This document shows, one piece after another, positions 10,738 to 22,110 of a stretch of DNA of 64,000 bases. The position numbers were made by a program, and so were the translations under genes. The stretch is from positions 2,976,001 to 3,040,000 of the forward strand of contig NC_079977.1 in NCBI RefSeq assembly GCF_029852145.1, read 5' to 3'. Source of the DNA: Microplitis mediator (lineage: Eukaryota > Arthropoda > Insecta > Hymenoptera > Braconidae). The first letter of the stretch is position 1, and every line of letters begins with the position of its first letter. Below the pieces are notes generated by a model, which did not search any database, was not told the DNA's origin, and saw nothing but the letters and a program-made list of their open reading frames with translations.

Positions 10738-11557
10738 ACACTGTAAAAAAAATCTGTCTATCGGTTGACCCTGCGGGCCAGCCCTAAAACTTCCCGCTGT
10801 TTTCAAGCTCCTTGAGCTCGAAAACGTTGTCGTGAATACATTTTCGAGCTCTTCGAGCTCGAAAATACTTTTGTATGCCGTTCTTTTCGAAGAAAATAGT
10901 TTTTTATCATTTTTTCTCCAACAATATCTCTCAAACGAATAAACCGATTGAGACGGTTGAGGTGGCAATCGACGCGTTTTATCAAATTCTAAAGCTGATC
11001 GAATTTTGAATTCAATTTATCGAGTCGTTTTTTAGATATTTCAAAAAAAATAAAAAAAATTTTTTTTTTTAATTCTTTCAACAACGGTTTCTCTTGAACG
11101 AATGAATCGATTTTGATGGTTGAGGTGGCATTCGACGCGGCTTATAAAGCTTTAGAGCCCAGTCGATTTTGGAATCGATCCATCGAGCACATTAAAATTT
11201 ATCCAAAAAAAACATTTTTGAAAACATTTTATTTTTTGGATATCTCTGAACCCTACCGATCAAGCTCAATTTTTCACAGCTTCAAGATATTGACAAGCCG
11301 CGTCGAATGACACCTTAAAGTTCAAAATCGGTTCATCCGTTCAAAAGATACAGGTATTTACATACGTACGTACATACATACATACATACATACATGCATA
11401 CATACATACACTCGGACATCATCTTGAAATTAGTCAGAATAGCTTCCTAAGACCTCAAAACGTCGACATCTGATGAAAATTCGATTTTCGTAAATCGGAC
11501 CGAAACCAATAACTTCCCGAATTTTTGAAAATTAACAATTTTCTCAGCGGGAAGTTA
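10738..11557 (+). mobile_element. AACTTCCCG-ended element, copy 1
   Basis: The left part reads TGACCCTGCGGGCCAGCCC then AACTTCCCGCTGTTTT. The right end reads TTTTCTCAGCGGGAAGTT, the inverse. Inside are CTCTTCGAGCTCGAAAA, two ACGAATGAACCGATT-type blocks followed by GGTTGAGGTGGCATTCGACG, and an ACAT/GTAC tetranucleotide tract at 11360-11412. Copy 2 (18296-19097) is nearly collinear; copy 3 (60283-61415) is inverted and diverged. No transposase reading frame. Confidence 0.75.
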
Positions 11558-12313
11558 AAAATATGAGAACAATTTATCGTAGTATCCAAGTTAAAGATTT
11601 ATCACTTATTAGGAGAGTATAATATAAAAAGTTGTTTATAAAAATCGTGTGAATTCTTAACTCATCACATTTCAAATATTATAGTGAATAAAATTGGACA
11701 ATAACAACAATGTTCATTTTCGAGTAGTTGGACGAGCACCATGTGCATAATGTAAAGTACTCTATACGATACGCTAGTGCAAAACGAATCAGTGGAGCAA
11801 AATGTGACTTTGTATATTAAAATTGAAAAACATGTTTATTATGGTCCAAAACTTTTAGCTGCAGCTTGTAAAGAAGGACAGGGTAAGTCAATCAGCCCGG
11901 TCAGTGGGGTTCATTCGAAATTTTCTGTAACTAAAGTAGGATGGTTCGTTTCACCGCACCGTGTTATGTTGCCCACCTGCCTCTATGTTGAAAACAATAT
12001 ATGGTATTGATCGCTCTAATTAATGTGCTTGTAATAATGTAAATAGTTTGTAAGCATATTTAACTGCAGTTGTATTTGTAATCGGGGAGAACCATCCCCT
12101 CTATTGAATGACAAAAAATTCATAGAAGCCTGATGCTACCAAAAACTTCACCAGTCATAGTGTTTTTGAGAGCCCTAATGTTAACTCCAACTACAGGAGC
12201 AATCGGTTAGTAAAATGATCGAGTGAATTTTCTTACATTACTAGTCTATTATTATTATGATTATTTTTTTTTTCAGTTCAATAATATTTATTTGTTCATA
12301 ATCAATAAGAAAG
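11558..12313. other. Upstream region of the ionotropic receptor
   Basis: Presumed promoter and 5' UTR of the receptor gene. No TATA box or initiator can be assigned with confidence. A possible unrelated exon lies at 11776-11884. Confidence 0.4.
11776..11884 (+). CDS. Possible single exon, unrecognised
   Basis: An open stretch begins just after CTAG and ends at a textbook donor (GGACAGG then GTAAGT at 11884-11889). It reads NESVEQNVTLYIKIEKH then VYYGPKLLAAACKEGQ. The donor and amino-acid composition look coding, but no partner exon with matching phase was found before the receptor gene, and no family is recognised. It could be a lone pseudo-exon. Coordinates are approximate to one or two bases. 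Confidence 0.22.
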
Positions 12314-15300
12314 ATGAATATACTACGAGGTGTATTTCTAATAGTGAGTTTTGCCGTTGGGATTAATTCATATAATGGAAGAAGTCTTATTAGACTTCCG
12401 AATCCATCAGATATTTCTATCATGGACGAAGCAGTGGTGAGTAAAACTCGAAAAAAATGAATAAAATCTCATCAAATCAACGTAGATTTTCTGAAAGTAT
12501 AGTCCACGACTGCGATGTTAACATCGTGAATTTGATTGGACGTTTCTTTCCGTTTCTTTTTTTCTCAGTATTTGGCTCAGTTTATTATGATCATAATTAA
12601 TTAATTAATAATTATTCAAAGGTCACTGTCATCAGAAATTGTTTTCCTGATGTGATTGATGTACTTCTTGGTGGTCAAATAGCTTCAGAAACAATTAGAG
12701 AACTAAATGGTTTGAAAACCCTTGCAACATTAAAACTTAATAATTTATCATTAATTGATAACTTACAATATTTTCACAAGAAAATTGATTTGCTAATACT
12801 GAACGACACGAACGTATCTGAATTTCTTCCACCATTAAAATATTGTCGAAGACTCAGCGTATCAACCAATGAAATAATGGTATTTCTGTTATGTAAAATG
12901 GACAAGATCGAAAATTTTTTAGCAAAAAAATTTTTTAAACTATGGAGGTGTAATTTTTTGAATGTTTACTCTTTCTGTCTGGATTCAAAAAATAAATTAA
13001 ACATTTTCACTTTCAATCCTTATACGAATCGCACAATAAATGAATGGGAAAGAATCAATTTCACTTCAGATTATGTCCGAAATAAATTAAGTGATCGATG
13101 GACATTTCACTATCGGCCATATTTAAAAAGTAATTTCGCTTGTTACAACACGGAGAAAAATTTGTAGTAACAATTACAGTATATTATGGGAATGGTTCCC
13201 ATAACGTATGGTAACCGGTTTTTTTGAAATGTCGATTATAGAAATGGTACTCATACAACTTATGATAATCATTCCTTTAAAATTGGTGTAGTAATAATAT
13301 TACGATAATCGTTACTATGTCACTATGGTAATAATTACAATAATAATATAAAATTATATAGAAATGCCTATACATAATTTTGTATAGTTTTATATAATTA
13401 TCTATAATTTTTCCATATTATACTCATATCCCGGGGAAAAAAGTTTAGATCTGACCATATATAGTTATATCTGGTCAGATCTTACGAGATATACGCAGAT
13501 CTGACCAGATACAAACAATTTTCTATAAAAATAATACATATATATGATTATATCTGAACAGATATAACAAGATCAGATTATGTTAAATGTTGTGTTTAGT
13601 TTAGATACAGTTATATCTGGTCAGATCTTACGAGATCCACGCCGATCTGACTAATTATCATCATATCTGATATTGTATCTAGCCTAGATCTAATTATATC
13701 TGATTATATCTGACTGAATATAAACGGTGGTCGGCCAGATATAATGAGATCGGATCATGTCTAAATATTAGATCTAATCAGATATAAATAGATCTGCCAA
13801 GATACAATTCTATCTGATCAGATATAATTATATCTGGTCAGATTTAAATCATTTTTCCCGGGATTATACTCATACAGTAAAAGGATACCCATACAGGAGC
13901 TGCCAGAGTTGAACAACGGGCCCCTACTTGGCCCAGCACTGGGGAACCTAGCTTTGGCACACCTATATTGGCCCAGGCTTGGGCCAGGACTGGGTAACCT
14001 AGCCTTGGCCGTCTAATGGCAAGCCAGACTTGGGCCAAGACTGGGTAACCTAGCCTTGGCCGTTACAATGATTACCCGGGCTTGAGCCAAGACTGGGCAA
14101 CCTAGCCTTGGCTATCCAATGGCAAGCCAGGCTTGGGCCAGGACTGGGTAACCTAGCCTTGGTCGTTACAATGATTACCCGGGCTTGGGCCAAGACTGGG
14201 TAACCTAGCCTTGGCCGTCCAATGGCAACCCAGACTTGGGCCAAGGTAGGATTACCCAAGTTTGGATATACCTATGGTTTATATAAGTAGATCATATAAA
14301 TGTACCAGTTCAACGTTAGTAGGTTCGTCCAGTAGCTACCGTTCGGACCCAGTAATCAGAAGGACGGCAGTTCGCGCCCAGAGTCCAGCAGAATTTCCAC
14401 CGAGTTTTTTTCACATCATTTACCTCCCTTAGATCATTAAAACGTTAATGATCATGAATTCTACGAGGTTAATAATAATAAATTTTTTTAAATTAAATTT
14501 ATTCGTTTCCTGGAAGCCTGGGCCAGGTCTGGCAACCAAGCATGGGCCAGGTCTGGTAACCAAGCATGGGCCAGGTCTGGCAACCAGGCTTGGCCCGAGA
14601 TTATCATTCCAGGCTTCTACCAAGGCTGGGCCAAGACTGGTTTACAAGCCTGGCCCAAGGTTCTACAAAGTTGGGCCAAGTCTGGGCCAAGCCTGGGCCC
14701 GTGGTACTTTCCTCTCTGGGTACTCATAAATAAAGTATTGCGAAAAAATTTTGATGCGACATTTATATTGGATAAAATTAATTTGAAATAATTATCCATC
14801 ATATTATTTGTGATCTTCAATCGGAAAATCTTTTTTAATTTAACTTCTCGCTTAATAGTATACTTGACAACACTGCACAGAAAAAAAAATTAACTTGGTT
14901 CAAGTAAATTACTTTCTTCAAAATATTATTCTTGTTTCGAAACATCTAAACTTCTCAATTCAAAAAAATTTCAGTCTTGAATAAATAAATTATTATACTC
15001 TTCAATGGAGAGTAAAAATTTTTCCTTCAAAAATTTTAATCTTAAAAGAAGCTTTTTTTGCTTTCAAACAAGATGCATATTTATTTCTCCCAAGAATTTT
15101 TTTCTCTTGGTTTGAGGCCGATAATATTGATTCAGGATGATACCGACTTAGTTTGAGTATGGCCCATTTTTTGAATCAGGATGTTATTTTATTCGATTTA
15201 GAAATATACAAATATATTTTTAAAAATTATTAATCAGTTTATTACTACAATGGTTACTTATACTAATTTTTGATTTGGAAGTTTAATGCATTTTTTTATT

Positions 15301-17496
15301 TAAAAAAAAATTTATTTGTACTAAAAATTTAAATAATATTTTTGTTTAATGGCCAGATTTTCAATAATAGAAAATTTGAGGTTACTCAGTAAATAAGCAT
15401 TGACAATTAAATACATTTACTGTGAAAATCTTCAAAGTTTGAACACAGTAATTATTTACTACTTTAAGTATCATGATACCGAAATTTGTTCATATGCATA
15501 TACATTAAACAAAAATAATTATCAACGGCGAGATTAATGTTTTAATGTTCATATTGTGAACTTACAATTCAAAACTAACTACAACTGACCGAGAAAAACA
15601 AGCAAGTACGCTGTTCCCATCGAGGCGCCACCTGGCGTCAAAATGTTCACTTCACTCAAGTAAATCTGTTACTTGGTTTGAGAGTTAGATTTATTGTGTG
15701 AAAAAAAATATACTTTTGAACCAAGCATATACAAATCTTGATTTAAGAATCCTGAAAATTCTTGAGCCAAGAAATAAATTCTTGAAGCAAAAAAAATGGA
15801 ATTTTTCAAACTAGTATTCTTGGTTCAAGAATATTTCACTTGAATCAAGTTAATTTTTTTTCTGTGTGTAAGAAAATTAACATTGCGGCGATTCCCTAAC
15901 GACGCGACCAATGAAAGCGGGCAGTGAAGCGCGACCAACGAAGAGTTAAGTTACCATACAGTATAGGAACTATTACCATAATTAGAGTAATCTTTACCAT
16001 ATGTATGGAAACTTTTCCCAGAAATTATGGCCGTATAGCTCATAATTCTTAGCAATTATTACTATAATGTACATACGTTATGGGTTGATATTTCATAACC
16101 GTGCTAAAAACGCTTACTATAATTTTCTCTCCGTGAATGTATCGAATTTAATAACTTTCGTTATTCACATTTTTCTTTTTTTTTCTTTTTTCAAGAGAAT
16201 ACTTGTCAAGGATTCATATTTGATCGAAATAAGAATTTAGATGGTTATCCAGTAATAGCAGCTGTCGAAAACATCGGATTGTCTTACAGGCAAGAGAAGG
16301 TTGCTCTTATGATTGAGAATGCGTTAAATGTACGAATCAAATTGAAGAGGGTCTCTAAAGATTTTTTTAGCAACGTAACTGGAAGGAACCGTCAATATGA
16401 TTTCTCATTAGCAGCTTATAGCTTAGGTTATCAAAGTGCATATTTCGGATACAGTTTTTCGCAACCAATAAGGTTCTTTTCGATAACTATACTGACCCAC
16501 AATCGTGGACTACTTACTCCATTGGAAAAAATTTACAATTACTATGGTTGCTTAACAGTGATCGCGACAATGATAATTCTCGCCATGACATTTATCGTCA
16601 TCTACTTGTCCGAACATGACATCACGTTCGCAAGCTTCGAAATTCTCCGGCTGCTAATAAATACCGGAATCAAGACACGCATGGACACCAATAAAAGTCG
16701 AATATTTTTCTCGATGATCTTCTTATATTTCTTGATAATTCATGGGACATTCAGTGGTCGACTTGCTGGATTTTTAACCAAAGCCGAGTATCGAAAAAAT
16801 GTCGAAAGTCTTGAAGACCTCAAAGACCCACGATACAAACAAATTTATACTGACTTTAGCCCTGCTGATTACATAAACGACATAGACATAAAAAATAAAA
16901 CAACTTTTGGAAGATTCATCAGATGCAAGAACAACATAAGAACTAATAGTTCAGTTGCTTGTATTGGGGATTATATCAATTATTTGCCAATGGTCAAGCG
17001 TTTTAAATTGCATACCTCAAAAAAGCCGTTACTTAATAAATATTATTTCCATTTGATGAGGAAAAATTGGCCTCTAGAATCCCGCTTCAATGACCTCATG
17101 ATTCGGTGCTTACAATCTAGATTGTCACAAAAGTGGACTCGAGATAAAACTGCTCGACGTATTCTTAAGATGGAAATTGCAAAAGCACGATCATTACGGC
17201 GTTATCGTCAGGTTACATTTGATGACTTGAAATTCTCTTTCTTACTATTGGGTTACGGATTGATCTTGTCAATGATCAGTTTTATTTTTGAAATAGTGAT
17301 TCAGAAGAAATATTATTCTAAGATATGTAAAAAAATTAAACGAGTGCGCACAAAGCGTTGGATACCGATAGCTTCGATTAGATTCAGAATCAAGGGAGCT
17401 TTCATGAAATTCATGTGTCATTGGGAACTGATACGGAGGCGTGACTTAAGGCGTTACATAGGTTTCCTCCGTGAAAAAACGGCCTATTTTAAATAA
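12314..17496 (+). CDS. Divergent ionotropic receptor (IR), complete, three exons
   Basis: Exons: 12314-12436 (phase 0 end), 12622-13129 (phase 1 end), 16196-17496, joining to 643 residues with intact GT-AG sites and no internal stop. Residues 1-18 form a signal peptide (MNILRGVFLIVSFAVG). The N-terminal ligand-side domain ends with the family phrase NPYTN..NEWERINF (near residue 175). The third exon supplies the S1 lobe (CQGFIFDRNKNLDGYP), M1 near 327-348, the pore/M2 region with FSGRLAGFLTKAEYRKNVESL near 395-415, the S2 lobe, M3 near 555-580 and a basic cytoplasmic tail. Family knowledge: insect IRs are ligand-gated cation channels derived from ionotropic glutamate receptors; divergent ones are mostly taste or smell receptors in sensory dendrites. 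Ligand unknown. Length fits the family (about 550-700). Intron 1 is 185 nt; intron 2 is 3066 nt and is almost wholly nested mobile elements. Confidence 0.9.
13429..13863. mobile_element. Nested ATCTGGTCAGAT word array with TCCCGGG ends
   Basis: It starts TCCCGGGGAAAAAAGTTTAG and ends ATTTTTCCCGGGA. It is flanked on both sides by the 11-base direct repeat TTATACTCATA (13418-13428 and 13864-13874), a good target-site duplication. The interior is about a dozen both-strand variants of AGATCTGACCAGATATAATT. A long duplication and long inverted ends are typical of Mutator-like elements, but no transposase is present, so the class is an inference. Confidence 0.75.
13885..14725. repeat. CTTGGGCCAAG word array
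   Basis: First block, 13940-14250: a period of about 61 bp alternating TTGGGCCAAGACTGGGTAAC, CTAGCCTTGGCCGT, CCAATGGCAAGCC and TTACAATGATTACCCGGG. Second block, 14515-14705: a period near 30 bp of CATGGGCCAGGTCTGGTAAC. Both are variants of one self-complementary word. Around 14280-14400 lies non-repetitive sequence. Open frames here are periodic artefacts. Confidence 0.7.
14875..15867. mobile_element. Nested TTGAATCAAG word element (CACAGAAAAAA ends)
   Basis: The left end GCACAGAAAAAAAAATTAAC then TTGGTTCAAG mirrors the right end TTGAATCAAGTTAA then TTTTTTTTCTGTGTG. Both-strand TTCTTGGTTCAAGAA variants cluster near each end. The centre (15200-15600) is more diverged and carries GGCGCCACCTGGCGTC at 15625-15639. 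Shorter relatives lie at 25681-25905, 39380-39500 and 47410-47555. Confidence 0.7.
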
Positions 17497-17696
17497 TTTT
17501 TGCACACCTCAAGCGCGAAAGCGCAGGTGTGCTTTCTAGACGGTTTTTTTTATTCGACTATTTTACTCACATAAAAATCTTTCTACACTATTTTTATTCT
17601 ACCAAGATAGGTAAAATTGTATACTAGCATATAGAGAATTTATTAAGGAACAATTCAAACCCAATGTTAAGTCAATTTATCATTTTATTCGTTTAA

Positions 17697-17702
17697 AATA
17701 AA
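17697..17702 (+). terminator. Polyadenylation signal, IR gene
   Basis: AATAAA about 200 bases after the stop codon; the first clear hexamer in the 3' flank. Confidence 0.4.
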
Positions 17703-18295
17703 TTATTTTAACTCAAGAAACCAGTGCTGTCAATTGTTATACGTATGAAACTTCGTAAACACGATAACTCTCGATAGACACCATTAATCGGCCTAACTTT
17801 TTTTATATTGTCTTTGTATTTTTTATCACAAGAACCCTTATGAAAATTACTATCTGAATCCTTTTAGTTTAATTGTAATTAATTAACGACGTAAAACTGA
17901 TTATTCGTGAAAAATTTAGCTGCTATTTTTTTACTGTTGTTATTATTTTTTTCATTGTTTCTCTCTATCAACTACTGGTGGCAGCACTAGCGTATCAATA
18001 TGTTTGAAAAAAAAGCGACATCTAAGACAAAAGGTGGGATATTTAAAAAAAATGTTTGTAAAAAAATATTAAACTGAAAATAAGAAATAAAAAAATCAAA
18101 TTGATAATTTGTAAGTTGAATAAAAGTTCATAATAAAAAAAAATACATTAATATTATATAATAAAAGTTGTGATTAAAAATAAAATGAGCGATTGAGGTG
18201 TGCATTTTTGGATTTTCCAACTTTTTTTTTAATATACAAAATAAAATATTTAATTTAAACTTTTCACTGGCTTAAAGATACAAATGTAATAATTA
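17703..18295. other. 3' flank of IR gene
   Basis: AT-rich, no exon seen. Contains TACTGGTGGCAGCACTAG near 17985, which may be a chance match to a CTCF-like core. Confidence 0.4.
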
Positions 18296-19097
18296 ATTAC
18301 AAAAATTAAAAAAAAATCGGTCTGTCAGTTGACCCTGCGGGCCAGCCCCAAAACTTCCCGCTGTTTTCGAGTTCAAGAACCTCGAAAACATTATTGTGAA
18401 TACCTTTTCGAGCTCTTCGAGCTCAAAAATACTTTTGTATGCTGTTGTTTTCGAAAAAAAAAAACGTTTTTCACCATTTTTTCTCCCACGATACCTCTCA
18501 AACGAATTGACCGATTGAGACGGTTCAGGTGGCAATCGAAGCGTTTTATCAAGTTCTAAAGCTGATTAAATTTCGAATTCGATTTATCGAGTCGTTTTTT
18601 AGATATTTCAAAAAAAATAAATTTTTTTTTTAATTCTTTCGACAACGGTTTCCCTTGAACGAATGAACTGATTTTGATGGTTGAGGTGGCATTCGACGCG
18701 GCTTATAAAGCTCTAAAGCCCAGTCTATTTTGGAATCAATCCATCGAGCACATTAAAAGTTATCCAAAAAAAACATTTTATTTTTTGAATATCTCTGAAC
18801 GAGCCCTACCGATCAAGCTTAAATTTTCTTACAGCTTCAAGATATTGACAAGCCGCGTCGAATGACACCTTAAAGTTCAAAATCGGTTCATCCGTTCAAA
18901 AGATACAGGTATTTACATACGTACGTACGTACATACATACCTACACTCGGACATCATCTTGAAATTAGTCAGAATAGCTTCCTAGGACCTTAAAACGTCG
19001 ACATCTGATGAAAATTCGATTTTCGTAAATCGGACCGAAACCAATAACTTCCCGAATTTTTGAAAATTAACAATTTTCTCAGCGGAAAGTTAAAAAT
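18296..19097 (+). mobile_element. AACTTCCCG-ended element, copy 2
   Basis: Collinear with 10738-11557 throughout: GTTGACCCTGCGGGCCAGCC, AACTTCCCGCTGTTTTCGAG, GAGCTCTTCGAGCTC, the GTTGAGGTGGCATTCGACGC block, a shorter GTAC/ATAC tract at 18918-18945, and an end reading TTCTCAGCGGAAAGTT. The terminal G to A change breaks the inverted end slightly. Confidence 0.75.
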
Positions 19098-19523
19098 TGT
19101 TTGAATTTTCAAAGATTGTATATAACGTAATAAAAACATACATTTGTGCTTGAAATTTCATTACTAATTTCATATAGAATTTAAAATACACGTTTTTGAA
19201 TTTTCAAATTAACACTGGATTTTCAAATACTTCTTTTTGAATTTTCAAATAAATATTATGAAATTTCAAATAGAATTTTTAAAATTCAATATATGTTTTA
19301 GAATTTTCAATACTTGCTTTGAAAATTTTAAAATCAAGTATAAATTTTAAGTACGTTTATTAAAATTCATATTTTTTTTCTTAATTTTGAATATCAGCTT
19401 GATTATTAAATTACGTATATTAAATTTGAAGCTTTTTTCATTGAAAATACAATTCAAATATCTAATTATGAAAATTCAATTCCTTTTGTATTGTAATTTT
19501 CAAATTATTTTTAACAGTGTATG
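19098..19523. repeat. TTGAATTTTCAAA word array
   Basis: Many both-strand variants of TTTGAATTTTCAAAT are packed between 19098 and 19510. The right boundary reads TTATTTTTAACAGTGTA, so its inverse is TACACTGTTAAAAATAA, like the ends at 57714 and 60430. The left end abuts the preceding element and is unclear. Confidence 0.55.
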
Positions 19524-19916
19524 TGTTAATTATGCAATGACTTAATTTTCAATAGTTCTCGAAAGATACTTTTAGAACAATATTACAGAGGAAGTTTTTT
19601 TTAATACTTTTTTCTGGATTAAAAAAAGTAGTAAATGTCCAAAAATAGATCTGTGGCCACAAGTGATACTTCTACAAAATTTTGGTGTAAGAATTTGGTA
19701 CAATAATTCGAAATTTTGAGTTAATTGATAAAAATTTTAAGTTTTAAATTTAAAAATTTAAGATAGCGGTTCGTTAATCAATAATTGATTGAAAAATTTT
19801 AGATTCAATTTTTGGATTAAAATTCTATATCTTTATACTGAAATTCCGGATATTAATTTGAGATTTTAATACCGAAAATTCAAAAAATAATTTTTTTTAT
19901 CCAGCTCCGGCGGGTC
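19524..19916. other. AT-rich intergenic DNA
   Basis: No gene or defined repeat seen. Confidence 0.4.
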
Positions 19917-20270
19917 CGAATTACGGTAATTACTGTAATTTACGATATTCTGTAAAAATTATGGTATTTTACGGTAAATTTCCTCATTTACGGTAAACTT
20001 ATGGTATTTTACGACAAGCTTGTGGCGTTTTGGGGTAAATTTACGGCATCTAACGGCAAAATTTCAAATTTTCGCGGCAGTAGTATGGTAATTTACCGCA
20101 AATTTCTTCTGGAAGAACGGAAATTTACCGTAAAATCGCCGTAAAATACCGGAAATTACTGTAAACTGCCGTAAATTACCGCGAATTGCAGTAAATTTGC
20201 CGTAAAGATACCATATTTTCCATTAAAAAACCGCGAAATGCGATAATTATCATGATTTTCTGTAATTCGT
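19917..20270. repeat. TTACGGTAA word array
   Basis: More than ten both-strand variants of TTACGGTAAATTACCGTAA. The outer ends read CCGAATTACGGTAATTAC and TTTTCTGTAATTCGTATCC, an imperfect inverse. No coding capacity. Confidence 0.65.
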
Positions 20271-21389
20271 ATCCACTAGAGAGATCTCGAGAGCCGACAT
20301 TTCTAAGAAATCGTTTCCAATTCCCTTTCATCGATTTAGTATCAAATATCTAGACCTAAAAATCCAATATAAAGATTTCACGTCAGCAATAAAAAATTTC
20401 ACCACAGCAATTAAAATTGCGCGATTATAAAAAATAATTAAAAGCGATAAATAATGATCTAAAGACTGTATTAATAATAAGAATGAATGAAATTTTTGAA
20501 AGGTCTATATATTTTAAAAAACGATAATTATTGTAAAAAAATCTCTGCCTTGGCACAAATACAATAGTTCTTAGAAACGTCCAATCACGGATAGTAAAGT
20601 GTTGCATTGTGTTTAGTTATAAAGATTAAGTTATAGGAATGGTCTATAGTAAAGAGCTTGATGGTTCTGGTCCAGAGAAACAGATGTGCAATTAATGTTT
20701 AATAAAAGTGGGTCAATTAGGTAGGGTTCGCTTGGGTCACGCCTATTACGTGCGTATTATCTTGATTAAACTAGTGTCTTATAATATACATACTCAGGCA
20801 CGATACGACCACGGACACGGACATAGACACGGACACGGACACGGTTTATGTTTAATACTATTTAATACTTTACACAATCGATTGTGTACCAGGTCTTGAC
20901 CTGGACGTGACAGCAACACTGCACACTATTTTTATTAAAACTTATATATGTATAAATATATACCACGTTATATATACCACGCGTTCTACTCTACCCTACT
21001 GTACTCTCAATCAATATTATGTATGATCATAATTATTATCGTTTACTTTTTATTTAATTTAATTAATTAACTTTAAAAATTATATATAAACAATTTATTA
21101 TTTATTACGTAGGAATTCATTCTATATAAATTAGCTGTACTGGATAGAATGTGCTATGTGATATCTTTTAAAGGTCTTATGTACAATAATCGAGCTCCAG
21201 GAAGTACTTGAACGTGCCTAGACGACGATTTCTTTGCTGTTGAAAATTAAATCCTTGGAAGTATTATAGTATACACGTATATTTAATATAAATATTATTA
21301 TTATTATTTAATTATATATCGGGTTACTATATTTTTTATTTTATTTCGATATTTACTGAACTAGTTGAACAAATTTTCTGAGATTTTCG
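20271..21389. other. Intergenic DNA with GGACAC microsatellite
   Basis: (GGACAC)n at about 20811-20845. No exon seen. Confidence 0.45.
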
Positions 21390-22110
21390 GAGTTTTATTT
21401 TATTTTTTGAATTTGTGGCTGAACTATGGGGTTTATGGAAAAGTTGATAAGGACCTTTTTTGTAGGAAATTAAATTTCCTACAAAGTTGATTATGATCAT
21501 TTTTATCATATTTTTAATAAATAAGCCAGAATTTGTGTTCAAAGTTTTGGTAAAAAAACTAGTTGAATTTTGATAGAAATTTTAGTTTTATTTTTAAAAT
21601 TCCTGGCGCCAAAAGTAATGGATTTATGGAAAAGTTGATGAGGACCTTTTTTGTAGGAAATTAAATTTCCTACAAAGTTGATTATGATCATTTTTATCAT
21701 ATTTTTAATAAATAAGCCAGAATTTGTGTTCAAAGTTTTGGTAAAAAAACTAGTTGAATTTTGATAGAAATTTTAGTTTTATTTTTAAAATTCCTGGCGC
21801 CAAAAGTAATGGATTTATGGAAAAGTTGATAAGGACCTTTTTTGTAGGAAATTTAATTTCCTACAAAGTTGATTATGATCATTTTTATCTTATCTTTAAT
21901 AAATAAGCCGGAATTCATGTCCAAAGTTTTGGTAAAAAAAGAGTTGAATTTTGATGGAAACTTTAGTTTTATTTTGAAAACTTCTGGCGCCAAAAGTAAC
22001 GGATTTTTGGAAAAGTTGATGAGGACCTTTTTTGTAGGAAATTTAATTTCCTACCAAATTGATCATGATCATTTTTGTGATATCTTCAATAGTTTGGCCA
22101 TAATTTTTAT
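21390..22110 (+). repeat. Tandem array, ~191-bp unit, with palindrome
   Basis: Nearly four units. Each contains CTGGCGCCAAAAGTAATGG, GAGGACCTTTTTTGTAGG, the palindrome TAGGAAATTAAATTTCCTA and GTTGATTATGATCATTTTTA. Units 1-3 are almost identical; the fourth is more diverged. Identical short minus-strand frames (MNTNSGLFIKNMIK) recur simply because the unit recurs. Confidence 0.85.

Larger units (their letters stand above)
13149..16135. mobile_element. Outer element filling IR intron 2 (CACGGAGAAAA ends)
   Basis: It begins CACGGAGAAAAATTTGTAGT, 20 bases after the exon-2 donor, and ends ACTATAATTTTCTCTCCGTG, its inverse. Removing it would leave an intron of about 79 nt. The remaining interior is made of both-strand copies of words around GGTAATNATTACC and TATGGGAATGGTTCCCATA. 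Three other elements (13429-13863, about 13885-14725, 14875-15867) are nested within it. Confidence 0.75.

Noticed and set aside
13844..14820. Repetitive Pro/Gly/Trp-rich frames on both strands
   Set aside because: They follow the 30- and 61-bp periods of the GGGCCA word array inside the receptor intron.
21336..21733. Two identical minus-strand frames starting MNTNSGLF
   Set aside because: Products of the 191-bp tandem unit; no splice sites or known domain.
21390..22110. CRISPR array
   Set aside because: Regular repeats, but units are 191 bp without unique spacers and the sequence is eukaryotic.
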